Source: Bradyrhizobium viridifuturi (lineage in GTDB: Bacteria; Pseudomonadota; Alphaproteobacteria; Rhizobiales; Xanthobacteraceae). Taken from it: DNA of 64,000 nucleotides. The position numbers and the translations under genes are program-made. Below the pieces are notes generated by a model that saw nothing but the letters and a program-made list of their open reading frames with translations, had not been told where the DNA came from and searched no databases. The stretch covers positions 80,512 to 144,511 of the forward strand of contig NZ_LGTB01000020.1 of the NCBI RefSeq assembly GCF_001238275.1, written 5' to 3'. Within the stretch, counting starts at the first letter, position 1, and each line of letters starts with the position of its first letter. This document shows, piece by piece, positions 1 through 8,587 of this stretch.

Positions 1-926
1 GACTGAGCCTGTTTGGTGGCCGCGGCGAAGGCCGGCTGCCGTGGCGCCTGCTGGACAAAGCAGCGCTTGAATGCGTCGTCGCCCTGCTGGCGCAGGTCGC
101 CGAGCTTGTCGTAGGCCGCCCGGGTGATCTGCTTGCGCTCGAGTTTCTCGGCCGCGGCGTCGGCCTTCTTGTTGTAGTCGGCGCGGATCGCGGTGCAGGC
201 CGGCACTTGGACCGTGGGCTCGATCTCGCCATAGGCGATGTAGAACTTGCCGTTGGCGAGCGCTGCGACGAAAACCTCGTCGGCGGCCTCGGGCGTCGAG
301 TCCTGGGTGCGGCCGGCCAGAAAACCGTAGGTAAGCGTTGCCGACGCCGGCTTGGCGACCGGCAGCTCGTTGAAGTTGATCACCGCCGCATCGGTCGAGA
401 TCGCCTGGGTGTAGAGGCCCTCGAACTTCAGGGCCGGCTCGATCTGCTGCGGCACGTTCTTGCTGCCCTTGTCCCACCAGGTCTTGTGCTCGTGCAGCCA
501 GCGGGTGAACAGGGCTTCGGATGTCACGATGATATGGGCCTTCGGCTCGACGAAGCTGCCGTCGGCACGCTTCTCGCCGATCTTGGCGCCGTCCCTGCCG
601 GTGTCGGCATCGAAGCGCAGGCCGTCCAGCATGCCGAACCCCATGTCGCCCTTATATAGAGTGTCGAGATTGAGCTGGGCCGGCGCAAAGCCCGGCCGGG
701 CGGGCTGGGACAGGATCGCGGCCAGCTGCCCCTTGAGCTCGTCGCGCGCGGCCGCCTCGGCCTTGTCGACGACCTCGTTGATCTTGTTGTCGTTTGACAG
801 CTTGGCGAATTTGGCGATCGCGGTGTCACGCGTCGCGATGTAGCGATCTTCCGGCGACGCGGCGCTGGCCGGCGACAGGGTCAGGATCGGGGACAGGACG
901 AGGGCAAGGCGGAAAATAAAATGCAT
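1..926 (-). CDS. Secreted protein of unknown function, C-terminus cut by window edge
   Basis: The frame starts at an ATG (926) and stays open to the left edge, giving about 308 residues without a stop. The first ~24 residues form a signal peptide (hydrophobic LALVLSPILTLSP, then ASA before the mature SPEDRY), so the product is probably periplasmic. A lysine/alanine-rich stretch that could be helical follows, then a central region with HEHKTWWDKG and a C-terminal part with one Cys in VPACTAIRADY and another in FKRCF. I do not recognise the family. It lies 136 bases downstream of gfa on the same strand, so it might be the last gene of the methanol/formaldehyde unit, though the gap makes this uncertain. 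No catalytic motif is visible. Confidence 0.75.
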   Translation of the reverse strand, partial: MHFIFRLALVLSPILTLSPASAASPEDRYIATRDTAIAKFAKLSNDNKINEVVDKAEAAARDELKGQLAAILSQPARPGFAPAQLNLDTLYKGDMGFGMLDGLRFDADTGRDGAKIGEKRADGSFVEPKAHIIVTSEALFTRWLHEHKTWWDKGSKNVPQQIEPALKFEGLYTQAISTDAAVINFNELPVAKPASATLTYGFLAGRTQDSTPEAADEVFVAALANGKFYIAYGEIEPTVQVPACTAIRADYNKKADAAAEKLERKQITRAAYDKLGDLRQQGDDAFKRCFVQQAPRQPAFAAATKQAQ

Positions 927-1062
927 GCCCTGTGGTCGCCCGCAAGGCATGCAAGGTTCAAGGTCACGGGTACTACCAGCATATCCGTCGCCGGCAGGCT
1001 CTCTGCCGACGCCGAATCTCGTCAGGACGAACCGGTCAGGCCGCCTCTGTCGGCTAACCTGG

Positions 1063-1626
1063 TCAGGCCGCTTTGGATTTCGCCACATGGGTGGCGATCG
1101 CATCCATCAGCGGCGGCGACAGACAGTCATAGGGCTCGAGCCCAAGCTCCTTCAGCCGCGACCTGATCCCGGCCATATCGGCCGGCTTGACGCCGGATTC
1201 GATCACCGATGACACGAAGGCGGCAAAACCCGGGGCTGCCGAGCCTTGCTCCTGGAACAGTTCGGGATGGATGAAGTCGAGGCCATAGAACGGATGGCCC
1301 TTGTTCTCGATCCGACCGTACATGTGGGTGCCGCATCCGGTGCAGGCATGGCGCTGGATCACCGCCGCGCTATCCACGATCTTCAGCTTGTCGCCGTTCT
1401 CCAGCACGGTGACGTTCTCGCGCGGAACGACCGCGACTACCGAGAAGGTGGCGCCCGCAGGCTTCCAGCACTTCGTGCAGCCGCAGGCGTGGTTGTGGGC
1501 GACATCGCCCTTGACCCCGACCTTGACCTTCTTGTCCGCGCATTTGCAGACGAGCGTGCCGCCGGCAAAACTGCCGGAGCCTTGTTTGACGCCATTGTCG
1601 ACCGACGGGTGGATATGAACAGTCAT
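1063..1626 (-). CDS. gfa: S-(hydroxymethyl)glutathione synthase (glutathione-dependent formaldehyde-activating enzyme)
   Basis: This 187-residue protein is a GFA-family enzyme that promotes condensation of formaldehyde with glutathione, the first step of the glutathione-linked oxidation pathway in the cytoplasm. The zinc-binding cysteines of the family are visible: CKCADKKV (~28-30), then CGCTKC (~48-53), and later CTGCGTHMYGR (~95-105). The length matches the family. A strong GGAGG sits 8 bases before the ATG. It follows the formaldehyde dehydrogenase by 34 bases on the same strand and closes the xoxF-xoxG-dehydrogenase-gfa series. In this setting it would channel formaldehyde made by XoxF into the glutathione route. 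Formaldehyde also reacts with glutathione spontaneously, so the catalytic need for Gfa is debated for the family. Confidence 0.93.
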   Translation of the reverse strand: MTVHIHPSVDNGVKQGSGSFAGGTLVCKCADKKVKVGVKGDVAHNHACGCTKCWKPAGATFSVVAVVPRENVTVLENGDKLKIVDSAAVIQRHACTGCGTHMYGRIENKGHPFYGLDFIHPELFQEQGSAAPGFAAFVSSVIESGVKPADMAGIRSRLKELGLEPYDCLSPPLMDAIATHVAKSKAA

Positions 1627-1659
1627 TGGTCTATCCTCCTAGTGCTTGGTGTTTTGATT

Positions 1660-2787
1660 TCAGAATACGACGACCGAACGGATCGACTTGCCCTCGTGCA
1701 TCAAGTCGAAGCCCTTGTTGATCTCGTCGAGCTTCAGCACGTGGGTGATCATCGGATCGATCTGGATCTTTCCGTTCATGTACCAGTCGACGATCTTCGG
1801 CACGTCGGTGCGGCCGCGCGCGCCGCCGAACGCGGTGCCCTTCCACACCCGTCCGGTGACGAGCTGGAATGGCCGGGTCGCGATCTCCTTGCCGGATTCC
1901 GCGACGCCGATCACGACCGAGACGCCCCAACCGCGGTGGCAGGCTTCCAGCGCCTGGCGCATCACATTGGTGTTGCCGGTACAGTCGAAGGTGTAGTCGG
2001 CGCCGCCGTCAGTCAGCGCCACCAGGTGCTGGACGATATCGCCCGAAACCTTGGTCGGGTTGACGAAATGCGTCATACCGAACTGACGGCCCCAGGCATC
2101 CTTCGCGTCATTGATGTCGACACCGATGATCTTGTCGGCGCCGACCATCTTGGCGCCCTGGATCACGTTGAGGCCGATGCCGCCGAGACCGAACACCACG
2201 ACGTTGGCGCCCGGCGTCACCTTGGCGGTGTTGACGACCGCACCAACGCCCGTGGTGACGCCGCAGCCGATGTAACAGCTCTTGTCGAATGGCGCGTCCT
2301 CACGAATCTTGGCGACCGCAATCTCGGGCAGCACGGTGAAGTTCGAGAAGGTCGAGCAACCCATATAGTGGAAGACCGTCTTGCCTTTGTAGCTGAAGCG
2401 CGAGGTGCCGTCGGGCATCACGCCCTTGCCCTGCGTCGCGCGGATCGCGGTGCAGAGATTGGTCTTCTGGCTGAGGCAGCTTTTGCACTGGCGGCATTCG
2501 GGCGTGTAGAGCGGGATCACATGATCCCCCGGCTTCACCGACGTCACGCCGGCGCCGACCTCGCGAACGATGCCCGCGCCTTCGTGCCCGAGGATCGACG
2601 GGAAGATGCCTTCACTGTCGAAACCATCGAGCGTGTAGGCGTCGGTGTGGCAGATGCCCGTCGCCTTGATCTCGACAAGGACCTCGCCGGCCTTCGGGCC
2701 TTCCAGGTCGAGCTCGACGATCTCAAGCGGCTTCTTGGCTTCGAATGCGACTGCGGCGCGGGTCTCATCTTGGTCTCCACAAAACAT
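1660..2787 (-). CDS. frmA: S-(hydroxymethyl)glutathione dehydrogenase / class III alcohol dehydrogenase, start region disturbed by a missing base
   Basis: This enzyme oxidises S-hydroxymethylglutathione to S-formylglutathione with NAD. Zinc-enzyme signatures are clear: catalytic CHTDAYTLDG and HEGAG, the structural-zinc cysteines in PECRQCKSCLSQKTNLC, and the nucleotide-binding VVVFGLGGIGLN. The start is odd. The expected N-terminus of the family (M-K-T-R-A-A-V) would begin at the ATG at 2768, which has GGAG in front of it, but that ATG reads into another frame. Adding one A after ATGA restores M-K-T-R-A-A-V and a 369-residue protein, the normal family length. As the sequence stands, the open frame must begin at an ATG at 2787 (M-F-C-G-D-Q-D-E-T-R), which has no convincing ribosome site. 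The rest of the protein is intact. It sits 31 bases after the cytochrome gene. Confidence 0.92.
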   Translation of the reverse strand: MFCGDQDETRAAVAFEAKKPLEIVELDLEGPKAGEVLVEIKATGICHTDAYTLDGFDSEGIFPSILGHEGAGIVREVGAGVTSVKPGDHVIPLYTPECRQCKSCLSQKTNLCTAIRATQGKGVMPDGTSRFSYKGKTVFHYMGCSTFSNFTVLPEIAVAKIREDAPFDKSCYIGCGVTTGVGAVVNTAKVTPGANVVVFGLGGIGLNVIQGAKMVGADKIIGVDINDAKDAWGRQFGMTHFVNPTKVSGDIVQHLVALTDGGADYTFDCTGNTNVMRQALEACHRGWGVSVVIGVAESGKEIATRPFQLVTGRVWKGTAFGGARGRTDVPKIVDWYMNGKIQIDPMITHVLKLDEINKGFDLMHEGKSIRSVVVF

Positions 2788-2818
2788 CAAACAGGTTTGT
2801 CATTCGCGCCGGTCACGC

Positions 2819-3352
2819 TCACTTCTTGTCGTTATGGCCCATGCAGGCGTCTTCCGCCTTGCCGTAGGCTTCCGATTTGTCTTCGTGCTTGGCCGGCCGT
2901 ACGCGCCCAACCGCATCATTGGAACGAGCGCGCAGGTACACATAGAGGTCGTCCATGTAGCAAGCAACGTTCGGATTGTCGCCGAACGCGGGCATGACGT
3001 TCTCCTGCGACGTCGAGACGTTCTTGCGTCCGCTCGCGACCACGCCGAGAAAATCGGCATAGTTCATGCTTTTCAGCGAGTCCTTCAGCGCGGGCGCGTA
3101 CGTCGAACCCATGCCATCGGGCCCGTGGCAAACATGGCATTCCGAATGGTATCGGCGATATCCGGAGTAGGTGTACCAATCCACGGTCCCGTCAGCCTCA
3201 ACCTTGTAGGTCGGGTTACCGTCTTTATCGAGATATTTGCCGTCCTCGGATTTGACCGCTGTCGGGTCGCCGGGAGCTTCGGCAGAGGCAACTCCTCCCA
3301 TTGCCACGACGAAGATCGCAGCAGTCACAAACCAGATCTTACGCAAAAGCAT
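2819..3352 (-). CDS. xoxG: XoxG-like c-type cytochrome, methanol-metabolism type with four cysteines
   Basis: This 177-residue periplasmic cytochrome c is the likely electron acceptor of the neighbouring XoxF. A signal peptide (hydrophobic AAIFVVAMGG, cleavage near ASAEAPG) leads into a single haem site CHVCH at about 72-76. Two more cysteines occur in NVACYMDD and in the C-terminal DACMGHNDKK, giving the four-cysteine pattern of the methanol-metabolism-related cytochromes (TIGR03874-type). I chose the ATG at 3352 because GAGGAT precedes it and the signal peptide begins there; the longer open frame upstream has no such features. It lies 73 bases downstream of xoxF and upstream of the formaldehyde dehydrogenase, which supports its role in methanol oxidation. 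Confidence 0.9.
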   Translation of the reverse strand: MLLRKIWFVTAAIFVVAMGGVASAEAPGDPTAVKSEDGKYLDKDGNPTYKVEADGTVDWYTYSGYRRYHSECHVCHGPDGMGSTYAPALKDSLKSMNYADFLGVVASGRKNVSTSQENVMPAFGDNPNVACYMDDLYVYLRARSNDAVGRVRPAKHEDKSEAYGKAEDACMGHNDKK

Positions 3353-3425
3353 ATCCTCGCGTGCGGATTGAAGACGGACCGGCGCATGGAGATCGCCCCA
3401 TGCGCCGGAACGAGGCTTGCTCAGC

Positions 3426-5231
3426 TCACTGCTGCGGCAGCGAGAACACGGTGAGCGTTCCACCGAGCGCGGTGTAGTTGCTCAGCGCCGCATAGCCGCC
3501 GACCGCGCCGAGACCGGCCGTCGGGTCAGTCAGACCGGCCGCGAGGCCGATGCCTGCCCAACCGCCAACACCCGACAGAACTGCGACGTACTGCTTGCCG
3601 CCATGTTCATAGGTGGTGACGTTGCCGATGATGCCGGACGGAGTCTTGAACTTGTAGAGCTCCTTGCCCGTCTTCGCGTCGACAGCCTTCAGATAGCCTT
3701 CCAGCGTGCCGTAGAACACCACGCCGCCGGCGGTTGCGAGCGCACCCGACCAAACGGAGAACTGCTCCTTGTTCGACCACACGATCTTGCCGGTCTTGCC
3801 GTCCCAGGCGATGAAATTGCCCATGTTGGTCTCACCGGGAGGCGGATACATCGACAGCGTCGCGCCGACATATGGCTGACCTGCGGTGTAGCTCACCTTG
3901 AACGGCTCGTAGTCCATGCAGACGTGGTTGGTCGGCACGTAGAACAGTTGCGTCTCGGGCGAGTAGGCTGCCGGCTGCTCGTCCTTCGAGCCGAGCGCTG
4001 CCGGGCAGATGCCCTTGACGTTGTGGTCTTCGCCGGCCTTGTCGGTCGACGCTGCGTCAAGAACCTTCGGACGACCATAGGTCGGCGAGCTCTTGTTCAT
4101 GTCGACGCCGGAAGTCCAGTTCACCTTCGGATCATACTTGTCGGCAACCAGCAGTTCGCCGGTGGCGCGATCGAGCGTATAGCCGAGGCCGTTACGATCG
4201 AAGTGCGTCAGCAGCTTGCGCGGCTTGCCGTCGATGCTCTGATCCGAGAGGATCATCTCGTTGACGCCGTCATAGTCCCATTCGTCATGCGGGGTCATCT
4301 GGTAGACCCACTTGGCAACACCGGTGTCCGGGTTACGCGCCCAGATCGTCATCGACCACTTGTTGTCGCCGGGACGCTGCTTCGGATTCCAGGTCGAGGG
4401 ATTACCCGATCCGTAATAGACGAGGTTCAGTTCGGGGTCGTAGGAAATCCAGCCCCAGGTCGCGCCGCCGCCGATCTTCCACTGATCGCCTTGCCACGTC
4501 TTCAGGCTCGAGTCCTTGCCGATCGGCTTGCCGAGCTCGGTGGTCTTGTCGTCGACCAGGAGCTGGTCATCCGGACCTTCCGAGAAGCCGCGCCAGACCA
4601 GCTTGCCGGTCTTGATGTCGTAGGCGCTCATGTGAGCCTGCACGCCGAACTCACCGCCGGAGATGCCGATCAGGACCTTGTCCTTGATCACCATCGGCGC
4701 GGAGGTGCCGGTCGAGCCCTTGCTCGGATCGCCATTCTTCGCCGTCCACTCCACCTTGCCGGTCTTGGCATCGAGCGCGACCAGCGTGGTGTCGGCCTGA
4801 TGCAGGAAGATCTTGCCGTCGCCATAGGCGACGCCGCGATTAACGGTATCGCAGCACATCACCGGAATGACGTTCGGATCCTGCTTCGGCTCGTACTTCC
4901 AGACGATCTGGTTGTCCTTGGAAAGGTCAATAGCGTAGACCTTGTTCGGGAACGGGGTATGCACGTACATCATGTTGCCGACGATCAGCGGGCCGCCTTC
5001 GTGGCCGCGCAGCACGCCGGTCGAAAACGTCCACGCTACCTGCAACTTTCCGACGTTCTGGGCGTTGATCTGATTCAGCTTCGAGTAGCGCTGATTGGCG
5101 TAGTCGCCGGTCGGCATCACCCAGTCTTTCGGGTTCTGCGACATTTTGTGGAGTTCGTCGTTGGCGCTGGCAGCTCCGACGGCAAACACCGCCATTGCCC
5201 CAAGACCAGTCGCGTAAAGCATCTTGCGCAT
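3426..5231 (-). CDS. xoxF: Lanthanide-dependent PQQ methanol dehydrogenase XoxF
   Basis: This 601-residue periplasmic quinoprotein oxidises methanol (and possibly formaldehyde) and passes electrons to a cytochrome c. A signal peptide ends near ASAND (~23). The eight-bladed propeller signatures are present: repeated ALDAKTGK/AYDIKTGK-type motifs, the vicinal disulfide C126-C127 in VMCCDTVNRG, and the active-site stretch HDEWDYDGVNE. D319 is the expected catalytic Asp. D321, two residues later, is the extra Asp that marks lanthanide-binding XoxF; calcium-type MxaF has Ala there. GGGAGGAAAT precedes the ATG. No mxaF-type gene is in the window. It heads the xoxG-dehydrogenase-gfa operon and faces an AraC regulator across 420 bases. 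Confidence 0.96.
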   Translation of the reverse strand: MRKMLYATGLGAMAVFAVGAASANDELHKMSQNPKDWVMPTGDYANQRYSKLNQINAQNVGKLQVAWTFSTGVLRGHEGGPLIVGNMMYVHTPFPNKVYAIDLSKDNQIVWKYEPKQDPNVIPVMCCDTVNRGVAYGDGKIFLHQADTTLVALDAKTGKVEWTAKNGDPSKGSTGTSAPMVIKDKVLIGISGGEFGVQAHMSAYDIKTGKLVWRGFSEGPDDQLLVDDKTTELGKPIGKDSSLKTWQGDQWKIGGGATWGWISYDPELNLVYYGSGNPSTWNPKQRPGDNKWSMTIWARNPDTGVAKWVYQMTPHDEWDYDGVNEMILSDQSIDGKPRKLLTHFDRNGLGYTLDRATGELLVADKYDPKVNWTSGVDMNKSSPTYGRPKVLDAASTDKAGEDHNVKGICPAALGSKDEQPAAYSPETQLFYVPTNHVCMDYEPFKVSYTAGQPYVGATLSMYPPPGETNMGNFIAWDGKTGKIVWSNKEQFSVWSGALATAGGVVFYGTLEGYLKAVDAKTGKELYKFKTPSGIIGNVTTYEHGGKQYVAVLSGVGGWAGIGLAAGLTDPTAGLGAVGGYAALSNYTALGGTLTVFSLPQQ

Positions 5232-5651
5232 CGTGGATTTCCTCCCAGGTTCAAGAGCTCAAGGGTTTCCGCCGAAACGGCCCCACTTCTTCCATTTTGG
5301 TGCCCCAGTCGTAATCCGATCGAACCGTGCTGACTTGCCCAATAGAGAAGAGGCGTTTGCTCAAAAGCGAAGCTGCGACAGATTTTTGCAGGCCGGCCCC
5401 GAATGGGTGGAAAGGGTTGCTTCATGTTGCAGGGCATCAATCGCGGCCCGCGAATTCGAAGCGCCAGATTGACGCGTTCTAAGGTTGCGCTTGACGAGCC
5501 CAGAACTAAGTCGGAGGATCACCCGACATTAACCGGGAAGAAATCCCGCCACCTCCCTAAGCTGTTCAGAATCAGGGAGAAGGCGCATCGTCCCAAGCCA
5601 GATTGAGCTCGGTGAGCAGTCACGTTGGGGATCGAATCGGTGGCTGGAAAG
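5232..5651. promoter_or_regulatory. Divergent intergenic region between xoxF and the AraC-type regulator
   Basis: This 420-base stretch has no convincing gene. It must contain the promoter of the xoxF operon (minus) and of the regulator gene (plus). Only the ribosome site of xoxF is clear (GGGAGGAAAT just before its ATG). I could not identify a sure -35/-10 pair or operator. By position it is the natural target of the adjacent AraC protein, of the two-component system further right, or of both. Confidence 0.5.
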
Positions 5652-6626
5652 ATGTCCGATACAGTCCATTCACTCAGCACGAACGGATTGACGCCCAAGC
5701 GGCAGATCCAGCGCTGGTCGGATGCGCTCACTGACCTCTGCGGTCAGTTCGATGTCGATGCGCTGGAGGGATCCTCGCTCGAGGGCCGCATCAATTTCAC
5801 GACGGTCTCGCGCTTGAAGCTGTGCCAGATCGAGGCAAGCCAGCACCGGATCGCGCATACCATCTCGCGCATCAAGCTGAGCGAGCACCCCTACATCAAG
5901 ATCGTATTCCAGACCCACGGCGTCTCGCATTTCGAGCAGGACGGCCTGCACTTCGACATCATGCCGGGCGACTGCTTCGCCTACGACGTGTCCTGTCCGC
6001 ATACGATCATCAGCCCGTCCCTGACGCGTCACGAGGTCGTCATCGTTCCGAAGGACCTGCTCAAGGAGCGCGGCTTCCAGCTCTCCAAGATGGCGCCGTG
6101 CAAGCTCTCGGCGCGCAACGGCACCGGCCGCATCGCCTATGATTTCGTCCATGCCGCGTTCGGCGAGGCACCGACGCTGACCCCGGTCAACGCGGTCGGC
6201 GTAGCCGATGCGCTGATCGATTTGCTGCTGCTGCCGCTGCGCGAGACCGGCGCCATGTTCGACCGCGGCAGTGCCGAGGCGACCTATGTGCGTGCCCAGG
6301 GCTTCATCCGCGAGCATCTGCGCGATCCCGATCTGTGCATCGACCGCATTTCGGCGGCGCTCGGCTGCTCGAAGCGCTATTTGCACATGCTGTTCAGCGA
6401 TCGCGGAATGACGGTCAGCGACTACATCTGGAAGGCCCGGTTGCAGAATTGCCGTCAGGAGCTGGAATCCCAGAACGGCAAGACCATCACCGACGTCGCC
6501 TTCTCGTGGGGCTTCTCGAGTTCGTCCCATTTCAGCCGCGTGTTCCGGAAGTACTTCGGTATCGCGCCCTCTTCCGTCCACAAGGGTCTCCACGGCGGCC
6601 TGCCGGTGGATGTGGTGCTGGAATAG
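5652..6626 (+). CDS. AraC-family transcriptional regulator next to xoxF
   Basis: This ~324-residue regulator has an N-terminal AraC/FeaR-like ligand domain (SRIKLSEHPYIKIVFQTHG, then GLHFDIMPGDCFAYDVSCPH, a cupin-like pattern) and a C-terminal AraC DNA-binding domain over the last ~100 residues. The helix-turn-helix parts are seen in LCIDRISAALGCSKRYLHMLF and ITDVAFSWGFSSSSHFSRVFRKYFG, the latter being the classic second AraC signature. I prefer the ATG at 5652 over a TTG at 5625. It is transcribed away from xoxF and probably controls it or the pathway, responding to methanol, formaldehyde or a related small molecule. The ligand is not deducible from the sequence. Confidence 0.88.
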   Translation: MSDTVHSLSTNGLTPKRQIQRWSDALTDLCGQFDVDALEGSSLEGRINFTTVSRLKLCQIEASQHRIAHTISRIKLSEHPYIKIVFQTHGVSHFEQDGLHFDIMPGDCFAYDVSCPHTIISPSLTRHEVVIVPKDLLKERGFQLSKMAPCKLSARNGTGRIAYDFVHAAFGEAPTLTPVNAVGVADALIDLLLLPLRETGAMFDRGSAEATYVRAQGFIREHLRDPDLCIDRISAALGCSKRYLHMLFSDRGMTVSDYIWKARLQNCRQELESQNGKTITDVAFSWGFSSSSHFSRVFRKYFGIAPSSVHKGLHGGLPVDVVLE

Positions 6627-6656
6627 TGCTTCTGTCCGGCGTGCAGGCGTCACGCC

Positions 6657-7052
6657 ATGCTGTTCGCCATCAAGTTTTCGTCAATCAAGGCCTGGGCGCG
6701 CAACCTCAAACGGGACAGCGTTGCGCTATATCTCGCGTCGCGTGATCCGCGCGTACCGTGGCACGCAAAAGCCGTGGCGGTCGCGGTGGCGGCCTATGCG
6801 CTCTCCCCGATCGACCTGATCCCGGACTTCATCCCGATCATCGGCTATCTCGACGATCTGATTCTGCTGCCGCTTGGCATCTGGCTCGCGCTCGCGCTCG
6901 TTCCGGACGAAGTGATGGAGGAGTGCCGCACCAAGGCCAGCGCGCTATTGCAGCGTCCCAGCAGTCGCGGCGGAATGATCGCAATCATCGTGCTCTGGTT
7001 CGCCGGCGCATTGGCGCTGGCGTGGGCCGCCTTCAGATACTTGCCGCGGTAG
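6657..7052 (+). CDS. YkvA-family (DUF1232) small membrane protein
   Basis: This 131-residue protein carries the DUF1232 core: WHAKAVAVAVAAYALSPIDLIPDF followed by IPIIGYLDDLILLPLGI. That pattern of a helix, an SPIDLIPD turn and a second helix is diagnostic of the YkvA family. A further hydrophobic helix near the C-terminus (IIVLWFAGALALAWAAF) probably spans the membrane. The molecular function of the family is unknown. It starts 30 bases after the AraC gene and may be co-transcribed with it; its 3' end overlaps the convergent sensor-kinase gene by 20 bases. Confidence 0.85.
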   Translation: MLFAIKFSSIKAWARNLKRDSVALYLASRDPRVPWHAKAVAVAVAAYALSPIDLIPDFIPIIGYLDDLILLPLGIWLALALVPDEVMEECRTKASALLQRPSSRGGMIAIIVLWFAGALALAWAAFRYLPR

Positions 7053-8406
7053 CGGCCTTCGGCACCAGCGCTTCGACCGTCACGCCATCATCGGTGGAGT
7101 TGATCTTGAGCGAGCCGCCGAGCGCCAGGATCCGCTCCTGCATGCCGGTCAGGCCGCGACCAAGCCTGTGATCGGCCAGCATGCCGCGGCCGTTGTCGCG
7201 AACCCGCACCAGCGCGCCGCCGCGGCTGCCGTGCAAGCCCGGCTGTCGCTCCACAGGTTCGATGGTAATATGGACCGCCGTTGCGCCGGCGTGGCGGAAC
7301 ACGTTGGTGAGCGCTTCCTGGACGATGCGGTAGATCGTCAAATCGGCCATCTCACCGGTATCGCCGAGTGTGGGCGATATGCGGCTCTCGATCTCGACCT
7401 CCGGGTGCGTCTCGCTCCACAGCCGCACCAGCGCGCCGAGCGCTTCCGCAAGCCCAAGCTCGGCCAATCCCACCGGCCGCAATCGCTCCAGGATGCGGCG
7501 GGTGAACTGCTGGAGCGCGTTGACCTGCTCGAGGATGGCATTGCCGTGCTTGCGCAATGCGGCAGGATCCGCCTTGTCCACCTCCGACAGCCGGTTCAGC
7601 GCGCCGGCATGTGCGCGCAGTGCAAACAGATAGGGCCCGAACTCGTCGTGCAGTTCGCGCGCGATCTCCTTCCGCTCGGAATCCTGCAGCGAGACGGCAC
7701 GTTCGGCGAGCTGCCGTTTGCTATCCACGGCCTCGCCAAGGGTCGCCGCCAAATGGTTCAGTTTGGCACAGATCGCGGCCAATTCAGGCGATCCGCCGGG
7801 CTCGACCCGTGCGTCGTAATTCCCAGCCTCGATGCCGGTCATGGCTTGCGACAACGCCTCCAGCGGCGCCAGGGCACGGCCAACCACCAGCATGGTCACC
7901 AGCAGCAGCGCGACCGCGATCGCGGAGCCGACCTCGAGCTGGGTGACGATGCCGTCCCAGATCTCGGCGATTTCGTCGTCGGGATGCGAGGTGATGACAA
8001 GCGATTGCGGCTTGCCGTGAACCGAGATCGGCACCCGCACCGAGGTCTGCTCGGGATGAACCAGCGCGACGAACCACTCCGGCGGAGCGCGCGGATCGGT
8101 GGCCTCCTCCGGCCGCCCGGGAGACTTTGCGGTCGCGTCATCCTGCCGCGTGATGCTGACGTGACGCAGCCGGCTCAGGTCCTGCACGATCTGGTCGAGC
8201 CGCGCATCCGGGTCCGGCGCCTCGTCGAGACCGGCCACGATGGTCGTAACAAACTCGCGCGCCAGCCGGATAACGCTTTGGTCTTCTGCCTGCACGCGAG
8301 GTCCCGCCTCCAGCACCAGCCGCGCGATATTGATACCCAATCCAAGCGCCAGTATCAGCGCGAGCAGCAGGTTGATCCGTGCGCGCAGGGATAGCTTTTG
8401 CCACAT
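7033..8406 (-). CDS. NarL-type sensor histidine kinase (MoxY/FlhS-like by context)
   Basis: This 457-residue inner-membrane kinase has a transmembrane helix at ~13-33, a periplasmic sensor region of ~120 residues, a second helix at ~159-177, a HAMP-like linker (PLEALSQAMTGIEAGNYDAR), a HisKA_3 phosphoacceptor (SERKEIARELHDEFG, His253) and a HATPase domain (IVQEALTNVFRHAGA, then RDNGRG and GRGLTGMQERI). I took the ATG at 8406 because it directly precedes the first membrane helix; the open frame further upstream is arginine-rich and without features. The partner is the divergent response regulator 181 bases away. In Paracoccus, similar pairs (MoxYX, FlhSR) regulate methanol and formaldehyde oxidation. 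The same role is likely here, but the signal is not known from the sequence. Confidence 0.9.
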   Translation of the reverse strand: MWQKLSLRARINLLLALILALGLGINIARLVLEAGPRVQAEDQSVIRLAREFVTTIVAGLDEAPDPDARLDQIVQDLSRLRHVSITRQDDATAKSPGRPEEATDPRAPPEWFVALVHPEQTSVRVPISVHGKPQSLVITSHPDDEIAEIWDGIVTQLEVGSAIAVALLLVTMLVVGRALAPLEALSQAMTGIEAGNYDARVEPGGSPELAAICAKLNHLAATLGEAVDSKRQLAERAVSLQDSERKEIARELHDEFGPYLFALRAHAGALNRLSEVDKADPAALRKHGNAILEQVNALQQFTRRILERLRPVGLAELGLAEALGALVRLWSETHPEVEIESRISPTLGDTGEMADLTIYRIVQEALTNVFRHAGATAVHITIEPVERQPGLHGSRGGALVRVRDNGRGMLADHRLGRGLTGMQERILALGGSLKINSTDDGVTVEALVPKAATAASI

Positions 8407-8587
8407 GACGTTGCCCCCGACCGCGATCCCTCCTCCGAGAGGATCGTTGACAGCCAAATTTGCCCGGCTATCTAATCGCACCCTATCGCAATCCCGTGCG
8501 AGGTGCACAACCGGTCGGAACCGAGGTGTTCTTCGTGCTAGCCGATGTGACGACGCGTGAATCGAAGCAGGTCGCCGGAACAACGCC

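Noticed and set aside
1246..2997. Plus-strand open frame of 583 codons opposite gfa and the formaldehyde dehydrogenase
   Set aside because: It is antisense to two clear enzyme genes, is rich in Arg/Asp/Val as expected for the opposite strand of GC-rich codons, and has no ribosome site or known domain.
3417..5333. Plus-strand open frame of 638 codons opposite xoxF
   Set aside because: Antisense to xoxF; its composition is explained by codon bias of the true gene.
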